DNA of 64,000 nucleotides, taken from JBBROS01 sp963752225. Its GTDB lineage: Bacteria; Pseudomonadota; Alphaproteobacteria; Acetobacterales; Acetobacteraceae. The position numbers and the translations under genes were made by a program. Numbering within the stretch: the stretch's first letter is position 1; each line of letters begins with the position of its first letter. Positions 17,399 to 27,183 of the stretch are shown piece by piece. The stretch covers positions 310,001 through 374,000 of the forward strand of contig CAVVXS010000009.1 in NCBI GenBank assembly GCA_963752225.1, given 5' to 3'. The notes under the pieces are model-generated. The model saw only the letters and a list, made by a program, of their open reading frames with translations. It made no database searches and had not been told where the DNA came from.

Positions 17399-18529
17399 TC
17401 AAGGCCGCCGGCTGAAGCGGCCGCCGGTCATCGGCGCCGGCACCCCGGTGGTGGTCGGGAAGCTGATCGGCAGGCCGCGTCGCGCGCGGGCGGCGAGGTA
17501 GGCGAAGCACTCGGCCTCGATCGCGTCACCGCGCCAGCCGACCTCCTCGGCCGCGACCGCCTCCACCGCGGCACGGTCCCGCAGCGCCGCCATGATCGCC
17601 GGATTGCGCCGGCCGCCGCCGCAGACCACGAGGCGGGTGGGGCGTTGGGGCAGCAAGTCGAGCCCGCGCCCCACCGCGCCGGCGGTGAACGCGGTCAGCG
17701 TGGCCGCTCCGTCGGCGAGGTCGAGCCCGTCGGCTATGGCGGCCGGGAAATCGAACCGGTCGAGCGACTTCGGAAACGGCGCCGCCAGGAACGGGTGTTG
17801 GAGCAGCCGGGCCAGCCGCACCTCGTCCACCCGGCCTTGCCGGGCCAGCGCGCCGTCGCGATCCATGGCTTGCCCGGTTGCCCGCCCGACCCAGTCGTTC
17901 AACGGCGCATTGGCCGGGCCGGTGTCGAACGCGCAGAGTTGCCCGTCGGCGCCACGCCAGGTGATGTTGGCGACGCCGCCCAGGTTGAGCACGGCGGTCG
18001 ATGGCGGCAGGTCCGCACGCGCGAGCAGGGCGGCATGGTAAGATGCCGACAGCGGCGCCCCTTGCCCGCCGGCGCGGACGTCGGCAGTGCGGAAATCATG
18101 CACCACGTCGATGCCGGTCAGCGCGGCCATCGACGCGCCGTCGCCGAGCTGCCTCGTATCGCCGCGCCGGTCCGGACGGGGCGCGCGGTGCAGCACCGTC
18201 TGGCCGTGGAAGCCGATCGCCGCCACCTCGGCCGGCTTGATCCCGGCACCATGGAGGAACGCGGTGACGGCTGCCGACTGGGCCCGGGTCAGCGCGTCCT
18301 CGGCTTGGCGGAACACCGCCGGCTCCGGCCCCTCGAACTGCCACGCCAGCGCCTGCGCGAGCGCTTCGGCCAGCAGGGCGCGGGTCGGATCGTCGTACTC
18401 GGCCAGCGTCCAAGGCCCGAACTCCGCCACCGTCTCGCCGTCGGTGCGCAGCAAGGCGATGTCGATGTTGCCGTCGAGCACCGTCCCGGTCATCAGGCCG
18501 ACGAACCAGCCTTCGCCGTGCGGCGCCAT
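17399..18529 (-). CDS. anmK: Anhydro-N-acetylmuramic acid kinase
   Basis: 376 residues. AnmK hydrolyses the 1,6-anhydro ring of anhydro-MurNAc and phosphorylates it to MurNAc-6-phosphate in cell-wall recycling. Motifs: GLMTGTVLDGNIDIALL (the family GxxSGTSxDGxD site, with T for S), AIGFHGQTVLH, VVHDFRTADVRAGGQGAPL containing the expected catalytic Asp, and LNLGGVANITW. The variation TGTVLDGN instead of SGTSLDGVD is noticeable but keeps the Asp. Its ATG overlaps the stop of the symporter gene by one base (TGATG), so the pair is translationally coupled. Confidence 0.9.
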   Translation of the reverse strand: MAPHGEGWFVGLMTGTVLDGNIDIALLRTDGETVAEFGPWTLAEYDDPTRALLAEALAQALAWQFEGPEPAVFRQAEDALTRAQSAAVTAFLHGAGIKPAEVAAIGFHGQTVLHRAPRPDRRGDTRQLGDGASMAALTGIDVVHDFRTADVRAGGQGAPLSASYHAALLARADLPPSTAVLNLGGVANITWRGADGQLCAFDTGPANAPLNDWVGRATGQAMDRDGALARQGRVDEVRLARLLQHPFLAAPFPKSLDRFDFPAAIADGLDLADGAATLTAFTAGAVGRGLDLLPQRPTRLVVCGGGRRNPAIMAALRDRAAVEAVAAEEVGWRGDAIEAECFAYLAARARRGLPISFPTTTGVPAPMTGGRFSRRP

Positions 18530-20040
18530 CAGCGAGCCCCCTCGAGATCGGCCGCGTCCGGCGCCGGATGCAGCAGCGACAGCAGCCCGCCGACCGCGAG
18601 CGACACCAGGACGCCCAGCGGCACGTACCAGGTGAAGGCCAGCGTGTAGCTGCGCACCACCACCGTCATCGCCACCAAGGTCACGAGAAAGGCGGCAATG
18701 GCGTCGCGCCCGTTCGCCCGCGGCACCGCGAGGCCCAGCAGGAACGCGCCCAGCAGCGCCCCGTAGGTGTAGCCGGCGATCCCCAGGCCGAGCAGCACAA
18801 CGGCGCCCTTGGTGTCGGTGAACAGGCAGGCAAAACCGGCCATCACCACCGCCCAGACCAGCGTCAGCGCCCGCGACAGCCGCAGCGCCCCGCGCGCCTC
18901 GCCGCCCCTTGCTTCACTGCCCCATGCTTCACTGCCCCGTGCTTCACTGCCCCGCCCCAGCGCGCGCCACAAATCGGCGACGGTGGAGGTGGCCATCGAG
19001 TTCAGCGCCGACGACAGCGATCCCATCGTCGCCGACAGGATCCCGGCGATCAGCAGACCCGACAGGCCCGGCGGCAATTCGTCCAGGATGAATTGCGGGA
19101 ACAGGTCGTCCGACGAGCGCAGCCCCAACTCGGCGGGGCTCCGGCCGCCGAGGTGCACCCAGAGCAGCGCGCCCACCAGCGAAAACAGCGCGAATTGCAC
19201 CCCCACCATGCAAGCGCTGCCGATCATCGCCCGGCGTCCGTCCGCCAAGCTGCGGCATGCCAGCACCCGCTGCACCATCAATTGGTCGGTGCCGTGCGAG
19301 GCCATGGAGAAGATCGCGCCGCCGAGGATCGCCGCGACCGCGTTGAACGGGCTGGTCAGCACCGGCGCCGACAGGTTGATCACCTGGAACTTGCCGGCGG
19401 CATAGGCCTGGCCGAGACCCGCCACCCCAACCTCGCCCAGCAGCACGGCAACGCACACGCAGGCGCCGCCCACGTACAGTGTCATCTGGATGGCGTCGGT
19501 CCAGATCACCGCCCGGATGCCGCCGGCGTAGGTGTACAGAACGGTGACGAGCGACAGCCCGGCGATGATCGCCACATACCCGGTCGGCAACCCGATCGCA
19601 TCCAGCAGCAGCTTGATCGGGATCGCCGAAGCGAACAGCCGGACGCCCTCGGCCAGCAGCCTCGTGCCGAGGAAGGTCACCGCGGCAAGGCCCTGCAGGC
19701 CGCCGCCGAACCGCTGCCCCAAGTATTGATAGGCGCTGACGAAGCCGCCGCGCATATACAGCGGCAGCAGCACGAACGCGACCAGGCTGCGGCCGAGCAG
19801 GTAGCCGATCGACAGCTCGACGAAGCCGAACGCGCCGAGATAGGCGACGCCGGGTACCGAGATCACCGTCAGCGTGCTGGTTTCGGTCGCGACGACCGAA
19901 AAGCAGACCGCCCACCACGGCAGGTCGCGCTCGCCGACGAAATAGGCCGTGGCGCTGGCCTGGCGTCCGGACAGGCGCAGCCCGACCGCGGCAATCGCGA
20001 CGAGGTAGACCAGGATCACAAGCAGGTCGAGCAGGCGCAT
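18529..20040 (-). CDS. Sodium:solute symporter family (SSS) transporter
   Basis: 503 residues with 13 predicted hydrophobic segments, beginning LLDLLVILVYLVAIAAVGL. SSS signatures include YFVGERDLPWW, FSVVATETSTLTVISVPG and GGIRAVIWTDAIQMTLYVGG. The substrate is unknown. Coupling to AnmK (1-nt overlap) and to a BadF-type sugar kinase suggests uptake of anhydro-MurNAc, another amino sugar or a sialic-acid-like compound. A cytoplasmic loop holds an in-frame 15-bp tandem repeat coding (GSEAR/W)n at 18896-18955, not a normal part of the family. Confidence 0.9.
   Translation of the reverse strand: MRLLDLLVILVYLVAIAAVGLRLSGRQASATAYFVGERDLPWWAVCFSVVATETSTLTVISVPGVAYLGAFGFVELSIGYLLGRSLVAFVLLPLYMRGGFVSAYQYLGQRFGGGLQGLAAVTFLGTRLLAEGVRLFASAIPIKLLLDAIGLPTGYVAIIAGLSLVTVLYTYAGGIRAVIWTDAIQMTLYVGGACVCVAVLLGEVGVAGLGQAYAAGKFQVINLSAPVLTSPFNAVAAILGGAIFSMASHGTDQLMVQRVLACRSLADGRRAMIGSACMVGVQFALFSLVGALLWVHLGGRSPAELGLRSSDDLFPQFILDELPPGLSGLLIAGILSATMGSLSSALNSMATSTVADLWRALGRGSEARGSEAWGSEARGGEARGALRLSRALTLVWAVVMAGFACLFTDTKGAVVLLGLGIAGYTYGALLGAFLLGLAVPRANGRDAIAAFLVTLVAMTVVVRSYTLAFTWYVPLGVLVSLAVGGLLSLLHPAPDAADLEGAR
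18896..18955. repeat. 15-bp in-frame tandem repeat inside the SSS transporter gene
   Basis: Three near-identical units GCTTCACTGCCCC[AT/GT/GC] at 18911-18925, 18926-18940 and 18941-18955, preceded by a degraded fourth unit at 18896-18910. On the coding strand each gives a five-residue GSEAR/GSEAW unit. Unit length is a multiple of three, so copy-number change would not break the frame. Confidence 0.85.
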
Positions 20041-20049
20041 TGGCGGCGG

Positions 20050-21036
20050 TTACCTCGCGAGAATGGTGGCGCGGGCCGCGGCAGCCGCGCGGCGCAAGCC
20101 GGGTTCATGCGGCGTATCGGCTCGCAGCGCCAGCAGCCGGGCGCCGTCGAGCGGCGTGCCGGGTGCGGCCACCAGCTGCATGGCGGGGCAGGCCCGTTCG
20201 AGCGCGTCGCGCAACGGGCCGGTCAGGCCGGCCCCGAGCTCGAGCAGGCCACCGGTCACGGCGAGGCGGGCGACGACGCCCTCCGGCCAGCTTCGGGCGG
20301 CCGCCCGCACCGTCCCGGCCAACGCTGCAGCGGCGCGAGCCAGCAGTTCGGCCGCGACCGGGTCGCCGGCGGCCGCCGCGGCGGCCACATCGGCGGCAAA
20401 GCCGGCCGCCAAGCGGGGCGGATGGCCGCTCCCTTCCATTCGCGCGGGCAGCGCGCCGATCGGGCCGAACCGCGCCTCCGCCGCGTCCAGCAGGCGCGTC
20501 GGCGGGCCGCTTCCTTCCGCCGCGCGCAGCGCCGCCCGCAAGCCGCGCAACCCGATCCAGGCGCCGCCGCCCTCGTCGCCCAGCCACGGCCCCCAGCCAT
20601 CGGCCCTCGTGACCGCGCCATCCGGCGCGACCGCCAGGGCGACGGCGCCGGTGCCCGCGCACAGCACCACGCCGGGACCGCCCGCCAGCGCGCCGGCATG
20701 CGCGGCCACCACGTCGCTCGCGACGACGGCGCCTGCGGCCGCGGTGTCCTCCAGCAGCAAGTCGGCCAAGGCCTGCGCCGCTTCCGGCGCGGCGAGCGCA
20801 CCGGCCGCCCCCACGCCGACCCGGTCGACCGGCGCCGAACCGGCCGCCCGCAGCAACGGCGCCACCACGTCGCGGATCGCGGCAAGCGCGCGCGGGAGGC
20901 CATCCGGCGCCGCCAAGCCGGGGGCGCCGGCCCCGGTCGCCGTCGTGCAAACCCCGTTGCGCCACAACCCGGCTCGGCAAGCGGTCTTGCCCAGGTCGAC
21001 CGCAAGCACCGACTCCGGCCCGGTGCCGGCCGCCAT
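20050..21036 (-). CDS. BadF/BadG/BcrA-family ATPase, N-acetylglucosamine kinase-like
   Basis: 328 residues. ASKHA-fold kinase with VLAVDLGKTACRAGLW (phosphate 1), GAAGALAAPE, VLCAGTGAVALAV (phosphate 2) and GWGPWLGDEGGGAWIG, the signature of GlcNAc/amino-sugar kinases in this family. The C-terminus carries the adenosine motif VTGGLLELG. ATG 21036 begins 14 nt after the CoA-transferase stop, and the gene ends 9 nt before the symporter. Likely role: phosphorylating an imported amino sugar next to AnmK. The exact substrate (GlcNAc, MurNAc, GlcN) cannot be told from sequence. Confidence 0.87.
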   Translation of the reverse strand: MAAGTGPESVLAVDLGKTACRAGLWRNGVCTTATGAGAPGLAAPDGLPRALAAIRDVVAPLLRAAGSAPVDRVGVGAAGALAAPEAAQALADLLLEDTAAAGAVVASDVVAAHAGALAGGPGVVLCAGTGAVALAVAPDGAVTRADGWGPWLGDEGGGAWIGLRGLRAALRAAEGSGPPTRLLDAAEARFGPIGALPARMEGSGHPPRLAAGFAADVAAAAAAGDPVAAELLARAAAALAGTVRAAARSWPEGVVARLAVTGGLLELGAGLTGPLRDALERACPAMQLVAAPGTPLDGARLLALRADTPHEPGLRRAAAAARATILAR

Positions 21037-21050
21037 GGCTCGACCCGCGA

Positions 21051-22506
21051 TCAGCCCGCTTCGGCCCAGCTCGGCAGATCGGCGCCCAGCGGCACCGGCG
21101 GGCGGTCCCAGCCGCTGCGCACGCCGTCGAGCGCCAGCACCGGGCCCAGGAAGCGCAGCTCGCCGATGGGCGCCCGCATCGTTTGCATCAGCGCCTCGGC
21201 CTCCGCCGCCGGCAGCGGTTGCGGCGGCCCGGGCGGCGGCGCGCCACCGTCCTGGATCAGCATCGCCGTGCGGCACAGCGAGACCTTCACATGCCAGCTG
21301 CCGCCCTCCTCCGCCCGCCGCAGCAGCGCCGCGAGCACGCCGACGGTGGCCAGGAAGCCGGTCACGTAGTCGTTCGGATAGAACGGTGTCCACGTCGACG
21401 AGGACAGCATCGGGGCATCGGCGCCGCCCTGCCGCACCGCCATGCCGGTCGCCGCCTGCGCGAGCTGCTCGAAGCCGGGCCGCAGGTGCCAAGGCCCGGT
21501 ATGGCCGTAGCAGCTGGTGGACACGTAGACCAACCCGGGCCGGCGCCGGGCCAGCCGCTCCGGCGACAGGCCGTGGGCGGCGAGACGGCCGGGCCGGTAG
21601 CTTTGCGAAAACACGTCCGTGCTGTCGAGCAGCCCGAGCAACGTCCCGAGATCCCCCGGTGCCGCGATGTCGAGAAAGGCGCAGCGCTTGCCGTGGCCGG
21701 TGTCCATGTCGAACGGCGGCAGCTGCGGCCGTTGCGGGCCATAGATATGCATCACCTCGGCGCCATGCTCGGCCAGGCTCTTGGCGCAGGTCGGCCCGGC
21801 GATCACGTGGGTAAGGTCGAGCACGCGCAGCCCCGCCAGCACGCGGTCGGTGGCGGCCCCGGCCGGGACCGGCGTTGGCGGCGCGTCGCCGATCCGCACC
21901 AGCTCGATCGCCGGCACGGCCGCCAAGGCGACGCCTTGCGGATGGGCACGCCATTCCGCCTCGCTGCGGATGACGGTTCCGCACAGACCGTGGGCGGCAA
22001 TTGCATCTTCCAACTCGGCCGCGTCGTGCGAGGCGACCGCGTCGGTCAGCGCGTCCACGTCGTCGGCGCAGCGCAGCAGCCGCAGCAGCCCTTCGCGCAG
22101 CTTGGGGTAGCCGCCGTTGAGCATGATGAAACGTGCGTCGCGCGTCGCGTAGATATTGACGGTCGGGTAGTCGGGCTCGTTCAGCGCGATCGGCCGCCCC
22201 CATAAGCGCTGCAGCATCACGCTTTGCAGCGCCAGCCCGGCGGCGCCGAGGCTGATGCGCCCATTGCGCGGTCCACCCCCGCCGCGCCGATCCAGGATGG
22301 CGGACAGCAACGCCCCTTGCGCGGCGAGCGCCCCGGCCGCGACGCTTGCCGGCCGGTATGGCGAGTTCGAGCACCGGCTCGGTCCCGGTCACCGTGATCC
22401 GGCCGGCGAGCGCCGCGTCGACCCCCACCTCGCTCAGCAAGCGGGCCGCCAAGGCGGCGGCAAGGTTCGGCGCCCCATCTCGCGCACGGTCCGGCAACGT
22501 GTCCAC
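21051..22506 (-). CDS. CaiB/BaiF-type (family III) CoA-transferase, frameshifted near 22365
   Basis: About 484 residues if one base is removed. The N-terminal part (VDTLPDRARDGAPNLAAALA... ITVTGTEPVLE) reads in one frame from GTG 22506, which has GGAG at 5 nt. The remainder (SPYRPASVAAGALAAQGALL onward to the stop) reads in another frame. Dropping the base at 22365 joins them and restores the typical opening of this subgroup. The family III core RVLDLTHVIAGPTCAKSLAEHGAEV occurs around residue 220, so the protein is of the long type with an extra N-terminal half. Substrate is unknown. It heads a run with amino-sugar kinases and a symporter, an unusual partnership. Confidence 0.8.
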
Positions 22507-22596
22507 GACGGCTCCAATCACCGGGAAACCGGATGACCCCACGGGGAAGTTCGTTGCGGGGACATTGCGTCGCGCGGCGACCGATGTCAAAGATCG

Positions 22597-25500
22597 ATGA
22601 ACGGATCGGCCAACGCCGCCACGTCGTTGGTTACCGGGTCGGGGAGAGTCGCCATTCCACCGGACGACCGATTGCTGAGCGTGCTGACCAGCCTCGGGCT
22701 GGCTGCTTGCGCCAACGCGCTGGCTGCGGCCGACGTCGACCTCGACGTGCTGCCGCTGCTGACCGAGGACGACCTGCGCGACCTCGGGCTCAGCCTCGGC
22801 CATCGCCGCAAGCTGCTGGCCGCAGTCGCCAATGGCGCCCTCGCCAAGGCGTCGCACGAGCTGGAGGCGAGCGGCGAGCGGCCCGGCCATACCAGCCCGG
22901 AGCGCCGCCGGTTGACGGTGCTGTACCTGCGACCTGGTCGATTCCACCCGGCTGACGCAGCGGCTCGAGCCGGACGAGGTCGGGCGCATCATCCGCGCGT
23001 TCCACGAAACCGCGACCGCCGCCATCTCACGCGCCGGCGGCCATGCCGAGCGCTTCATGGGCGACGGGGTGATGGCCTATTTCGGCTACCCGCTGGCGCA
23101 GGAAAATGCCGCCGAGCAGGCGGTGCGCGGCGCGCTCGGCGTGATCGCCGCCGTGCAGCAGATCACCACCTCGCTGCGCGAGCCGCTCGCGGTCCGCGCC
23201 GCGGTGGACAGCGGCGTCGCCTTCATCGACGGTGACCGCGGCGGCGGCATCGGCGAGCAGTTGGTGGCCGGCGAGGTGCTCAACCTCGCCGCCCGGCTGC
23301 AGCAGCTGGCGCCGCCCAACCGGGTGGTGGTTTCGGTCGAAGCGGCGCAGATGCTGCACGGCCTGTTCGAGCTGCGCTCGCTCGGCAGCTTCCCGCTGAA
23401 GGGGTTCGACCGCGCGGTCGAGGCGCTGGAAGTGGGCAGCGAGCGCGCGACGCGGACCCGGTTCGAGGCGATGCGCGGCCAGGCCGGCTCGCCGATGCTC
23501 GGCCGCACCGCCGAGGTCGAGCTGCTGTGCAACCGCTGGGAGGCCGCGCGCACCGGCGAGGGCCAGGTCGTGCTGATCGGGTCCGAGCCGGGCATGGGGA
23601 AGTCGCGCCTGGCCAACACGTTGCTCGACAGCATCAAGGCGCTGCCGCACTTCGTCGTCTATTACCAATGCTCGGAGTTCCACGCCAACAGCGCGCTGCA
23701 CCCGTGCATCAACCACCTCCAGCGCGCGGCGCGCTTTCTGCCGGGCGACGACGACGCGACCAAGCTGGAGAAGCTGACCGCGCTGCTGGCACGGGATGGC
23801 GACGCGGCCGAAACGGTGCCGCTGGCCGCCGCCCTGCTGTCGATCCCGCTTGAGCACGGCGCCGAGGCGCTCGACGTGTCGGCCGACGTGCTGAAGAACC
23901 GCACGCTGCAGATGCTGGTGATGCAGTTCCTGGCGCTGACCAGCGAGCGTCCCGCGCTGCTGCTGGTCGAGGACGCGCACTGGATCGACCCGACCACGAC
24001 CGAGATGCTGTCCATGCTGATGGAGCGCATCCACGACGTCCCGGCAATGATCCTGGTGACGCACCGGCCGGAGTTCCGGCCGCGCTGGTCGCAGCTCGCC
24101 AACGCCACCACCCTGCAGTTGAGCCGCCTGGCCAAGCGGGCGCGGCTGGACCTCGCGGAGCACGTGGCCGGCAAGCCGCTGCCGCCCGAGGTGATGGCGC
24201 AGATCCTCGACAAGACGGACGGCGTGCCGCTGTTCATCGAGGAGCTGACGAAGGCGGTGCTCGACCTCGGCATCCTCGAGGACGCCGGCGACCGCTACGT
24301 GCTGCGCGGCTCGCTGCCGCCGCTGGCGATCCCCACCACGCTGCAGGATTCGCTGTTGGCGCGGGTGGACCGGCTGAGCGCGGTCAAGGAGGTGGCGCAG
24401 GTCGGCGCGGTGATCGGCCGCGAGTTCTCGTTCCGCCACCTGGCCGCCATGGGCGGGTTCGACAAGACGCAGCTGGAGAAGGCGCTGGCGCTGCTGATCC
24501 AGTCCGAGCTGATCTACCAGCGCGGCTTGCCGGGCCAGATCACCTACTTCTTCAAGCACGCGCTGATCCAGGACGCCGCCTACAGCACCATCATCCTGGC
24601 CCGGCGTCAGCAGTTGCACGCCCGCTGCGCCGAGATCCTGCAGGAGCTCTCGCCCGCGGTGGGCGAGCAGCAGCCGGAGATCCTGGCGCATCACTTCGAG
24701 CAGGCCGGCGACGCCCTGATCGCCGCCGAGCACTGGCTGCGCGCCGGACGGCGCAGCGCGCAGCGCTCGGGCAATCTCGAGGCGCTGGCCCATCTCGAAG
24801 CCGGGCTGCGCGTGCTCGAGCGGGTGGAGCCGCCGGCCGAGCGGGAACGCATGGAGCTGCTGCTGCGGGTCGAGATGGGGATGCCGAACATCGCCGTGCA
24901 CGGCTATGCGGCGCCGCGGACCTGGGAGTGCTGGGAGCGGGCGCGCGAGCTGGCGGCAGCACTTGGCGAAAGCGAACTGCTGGCCCGCACCTCGTACGGG
25001 CTGTGGGCGGCCAACGCCTCGCGCGGCGAGATGCGGCATGCGCTGGCGATGGCCGAAACCGTGCTCGAGGTCGCCGGGCAACTGGGCGACGAGGGCATCC
25101 GCGTGGTCGGGCAGCGGGTGCGCGGGCTGACCCGGCTGCTGATGGGTGAGATCGCCGCCGCCGATGCCGACCTTGGCGCCATGCTGGCCGCCTACGACCA
25201 GGCCGCGCACCGCGACCTCGGCTTCCGTTTCGGCCAGAACCCGCGCGTGGCGGCGCTGGCGTCGATGGCGCTGCTGCGCTGCCTGCAGTGCCGCGACGTG
25301 GAAAGCCGGGACTGCACCGCCACGAGCATCGCCGAAGCCGGCGAGCTGCGCCACGCCAACTCGCAGGCCTACACTTATAGTTATGGCGGCTGCATCCCGG
25401 CGCTCGTGCGCGGCGACGTGGACGAGGTGCGCAGCCTGTCCGACGCCTTGATCGATCTGTCGGAACGGCACGGCATGGCACTGTGGCGGGCGTATGGGCT

Positions 25501-25909
25501 GCTGAGCCGTGGCTGGCTGCTGACCCGCACCGGGCAGGCAGCGGCGGGGTCGGCGATGATGGCCGCCGCGCTCGACGCCTACCGTGCCGCCGGATCCTGC
25601 CTGTTCGAGCCGATGCAGGTCGGGCTGCTGGCGCAGGCGCAGATGCGGTCCGGCATGTTCGACGAAGCCAGCGACCAGATCGAGCGGGCGCTGGCGATGG
25701 CGACCCGCAGGGAGGAGTTGTGGTGCCGGCCCGAGCTGCTGCGCTTCAAGGCCGAGCTGCTGCTGGCCCGGGACGGCGGCAAGCCGGCGCGGATGGCGGC
25801 CCTGGAGCTGCTGGACGTGGCCGCCGCCGAGGCTGACGCCAAGCAGCTCGAGCTGTTCCGGCGCCGCATCGCCGCCGACCGTCATGCGCTGGATTGCCTG
25901 GTGACATGA
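22597..25909 (+). CDS. SAM domain - class III adenylate/guanylate cyclase - AAA/TPR signalling protein, frameshifted near 22927
   Basis: About 1103 residues after frame correction. An N-terminal SAM domain (about 27-80, LPLLTEDDLRDLGLSLGHRRKLL) is followed by ERRRLTVLY, then the cyclase core CDLVDSTRLTQRLEPDEVGR and GHAERFMGDGVMAYFGYP. Both metal-binding Asp are present. An ATPase domain follows with Walker A GSEPGMGKS and Walker B LLLVEDAHWIDP, then TPR-like helices to the end. The first about 110 codons are one frame behind; removing one C at 22926/22927 (TACCTGC) makes the family sequence continuous. If the frameshift is real, translation from an internal start near 23057 would lack the first metal Asp and be inactive as a cyclase. 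Confidence 0.82.
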
Positions 25910-25949
25910 CGGCCTAGGCACGCGCACATTTTCGCAGGAAGGCGACGTC

Positions 25950-27089
25950 ATGGATCCCAAAGCGATCGGGCTGATCATGCAAGGCGGCGGCGCGCTCGGC
26001 GCCTACGAGTACGGGGCGGTGACCTGCCTGCTGGACCAAGGCTTCAAGCCGGTGGTGGTCAGCGGCGTCTCGATCGGCGCGATCAACTCCGCGGTCATCG
26101 CCGGCGCCCGCGGCGGCGACGCCAAGGCGCGGCTGCAGGAGCTGTGGCGGCGGATCAGCCTGTCGCCGATGCCGTTCCTGCCGCCCGACCAGCAGGCGAC
26201 GCTATCGATGTTCGGCAACCCCGGTTTCTGGCGGTCGCGCCTGGACATGCACAACCTGTTCAGCTGGACCAGCCTGTGCGACGTCTCGCCGATGTATGAC
26301 ACGCTGCGCGACGTGGTCGACTTCGACCGCATCAACCAGCCCGCGCCCGACGTCCGGATCGCCGTTACCGCGACCTGCGTCGAGACCGGCGACAGCGTGC
26401 GCTTCTCCAACTACCAGCCCGGGGACGACAAGAAGCCCGACGACAAGAAGCCCGACAAATCCATCCTGGCCGTGAAAACCGCCACGAAAATCACCCCGGA
26501 GCACATCATGGCCAGCGGCAGCCTGCCGCCCGGCTTCCCCATGACGAAGATCGGCTCGCGGCATTACTGGGATGGCGGCCTGTTCGACAACACGCCGGTG
26601 CGGCCGTTGCTGGAGATGCTGACCGACGAGGAGGCAGTGAAGCTGCCCATCGTCGTGCTCAGCCTATTCCCGATGAACGGACGGGTTCCCACCTCGATGA
26701 TGGAAGCGCAGACGAGACAGCTGGAGATCACCTACGAGAGCCGGTTCTGGGCCGATTACGGCGGCAGCCAGGGTGCGGAGGATTACGCCGACGTGCTCGC
26801 TTGGCTGGAGGCCGTCGTTCCGCCCAAACACCCGATCCGGAACGAGCCGCAGTTCAAGCGCATGATGCTGTATCGCGGCCTGAAGAACCTGCACGTGGTG
26901 TCGAACGGCAATGTCGCGCTCAGCGGGGGCATGGACTTCTCCCAGCATGGCGTGCAGCGGCGGTTCGAGGACGGCTACGAGATGATGCGGCATCACCTCG
27001 ACGAGCACGGCGGCACGCTGTCGCGGCCGACCACCGGCGTCGCCGAGCGGCGCGCCGCCGCCGACCCGGCACGGACAGCCGCCGAGTAG
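25950..27089 (+). CDS. Patatin-like phospholipase
   Basis: 379 residues. Serine hydrolase with a Ser-Asp dyad: oxyanion hole QGGGALGAYEYG (11-22), nucleophile GVSIG (Ser41) and DGG with Asp208. Expected activity is acyl hydrolysis of phospholipids or neutral lipids. There is no signal peptide, so it acts in the cytosol or is exported by another route. A Lys/Asp-rich insert (GDDKKPDDKKPDKS, about 158-171), encoded by a duplicated 15-bp unit, interrupts the middle domain. GGAAGG lies upstream of the ATG. The gene starts 40 nt after the cyclase stop. Confidence 0.9.
   Translation: MDPKAIGLIMQGGGALGAYEYGAVTCLLDQGFKPVVVSGVSIGAINSAVIAGARGGDAKARLQELWRRISLSPMPFLPPDQQATLSMFGNPGFWRSRLDMHNLFSWTSLCDVSPMYDTLRDVVDFDRINQPAPDVRIAVTATCVETGDSVRFSNYQPGDDKKPDDKKPDKSILAVKTATKITPEHIMASGSLPPGFPMTKIGSRHYWDGGLFDNTPVRPLLEMLTDEEAVKLPIVVLSLFPMNGRVPTSMMEAQTRQLEITYESRFWADYGGSQGAEDYADVLAWLEAVVPPKHPIRNEPQFKRMMLYRGLKNLHVVSNGNVALSGGMDFSQHGVQRRFEDGYEMMRHHLDEHGGTLSRPTTGVAERRAAADPARTAAE
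26424..26453 (+). repeat. Duplicated 15-bp unit GACGACAAGAAGCCC in the patatin gene
   Basis: Two perfect head-to-tail copies at 26424-26438 and 26439-26453, followed by a partial third. They encode DDKKP twice, in frame. Confidence 0.85.
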
Positions 27090-27183
27090 ACGCCGCCGGG
27101 TCTCGCCGCGCCGACGAACTCGTGCATTCCTCCCTGGCGGTCCCCGCGGCAAGGTCGGCGGATCGTTATGGATGGAGGCCGGA

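Noticed and set aside
20050..23058. A 1002-codon minus-strand open frame
   Set aside because: Only its two ends are real coding sequence (the BadF kinase and the N-terminus of the CoA-transferase). The middle is a shadow of the CoA-transferase frame.
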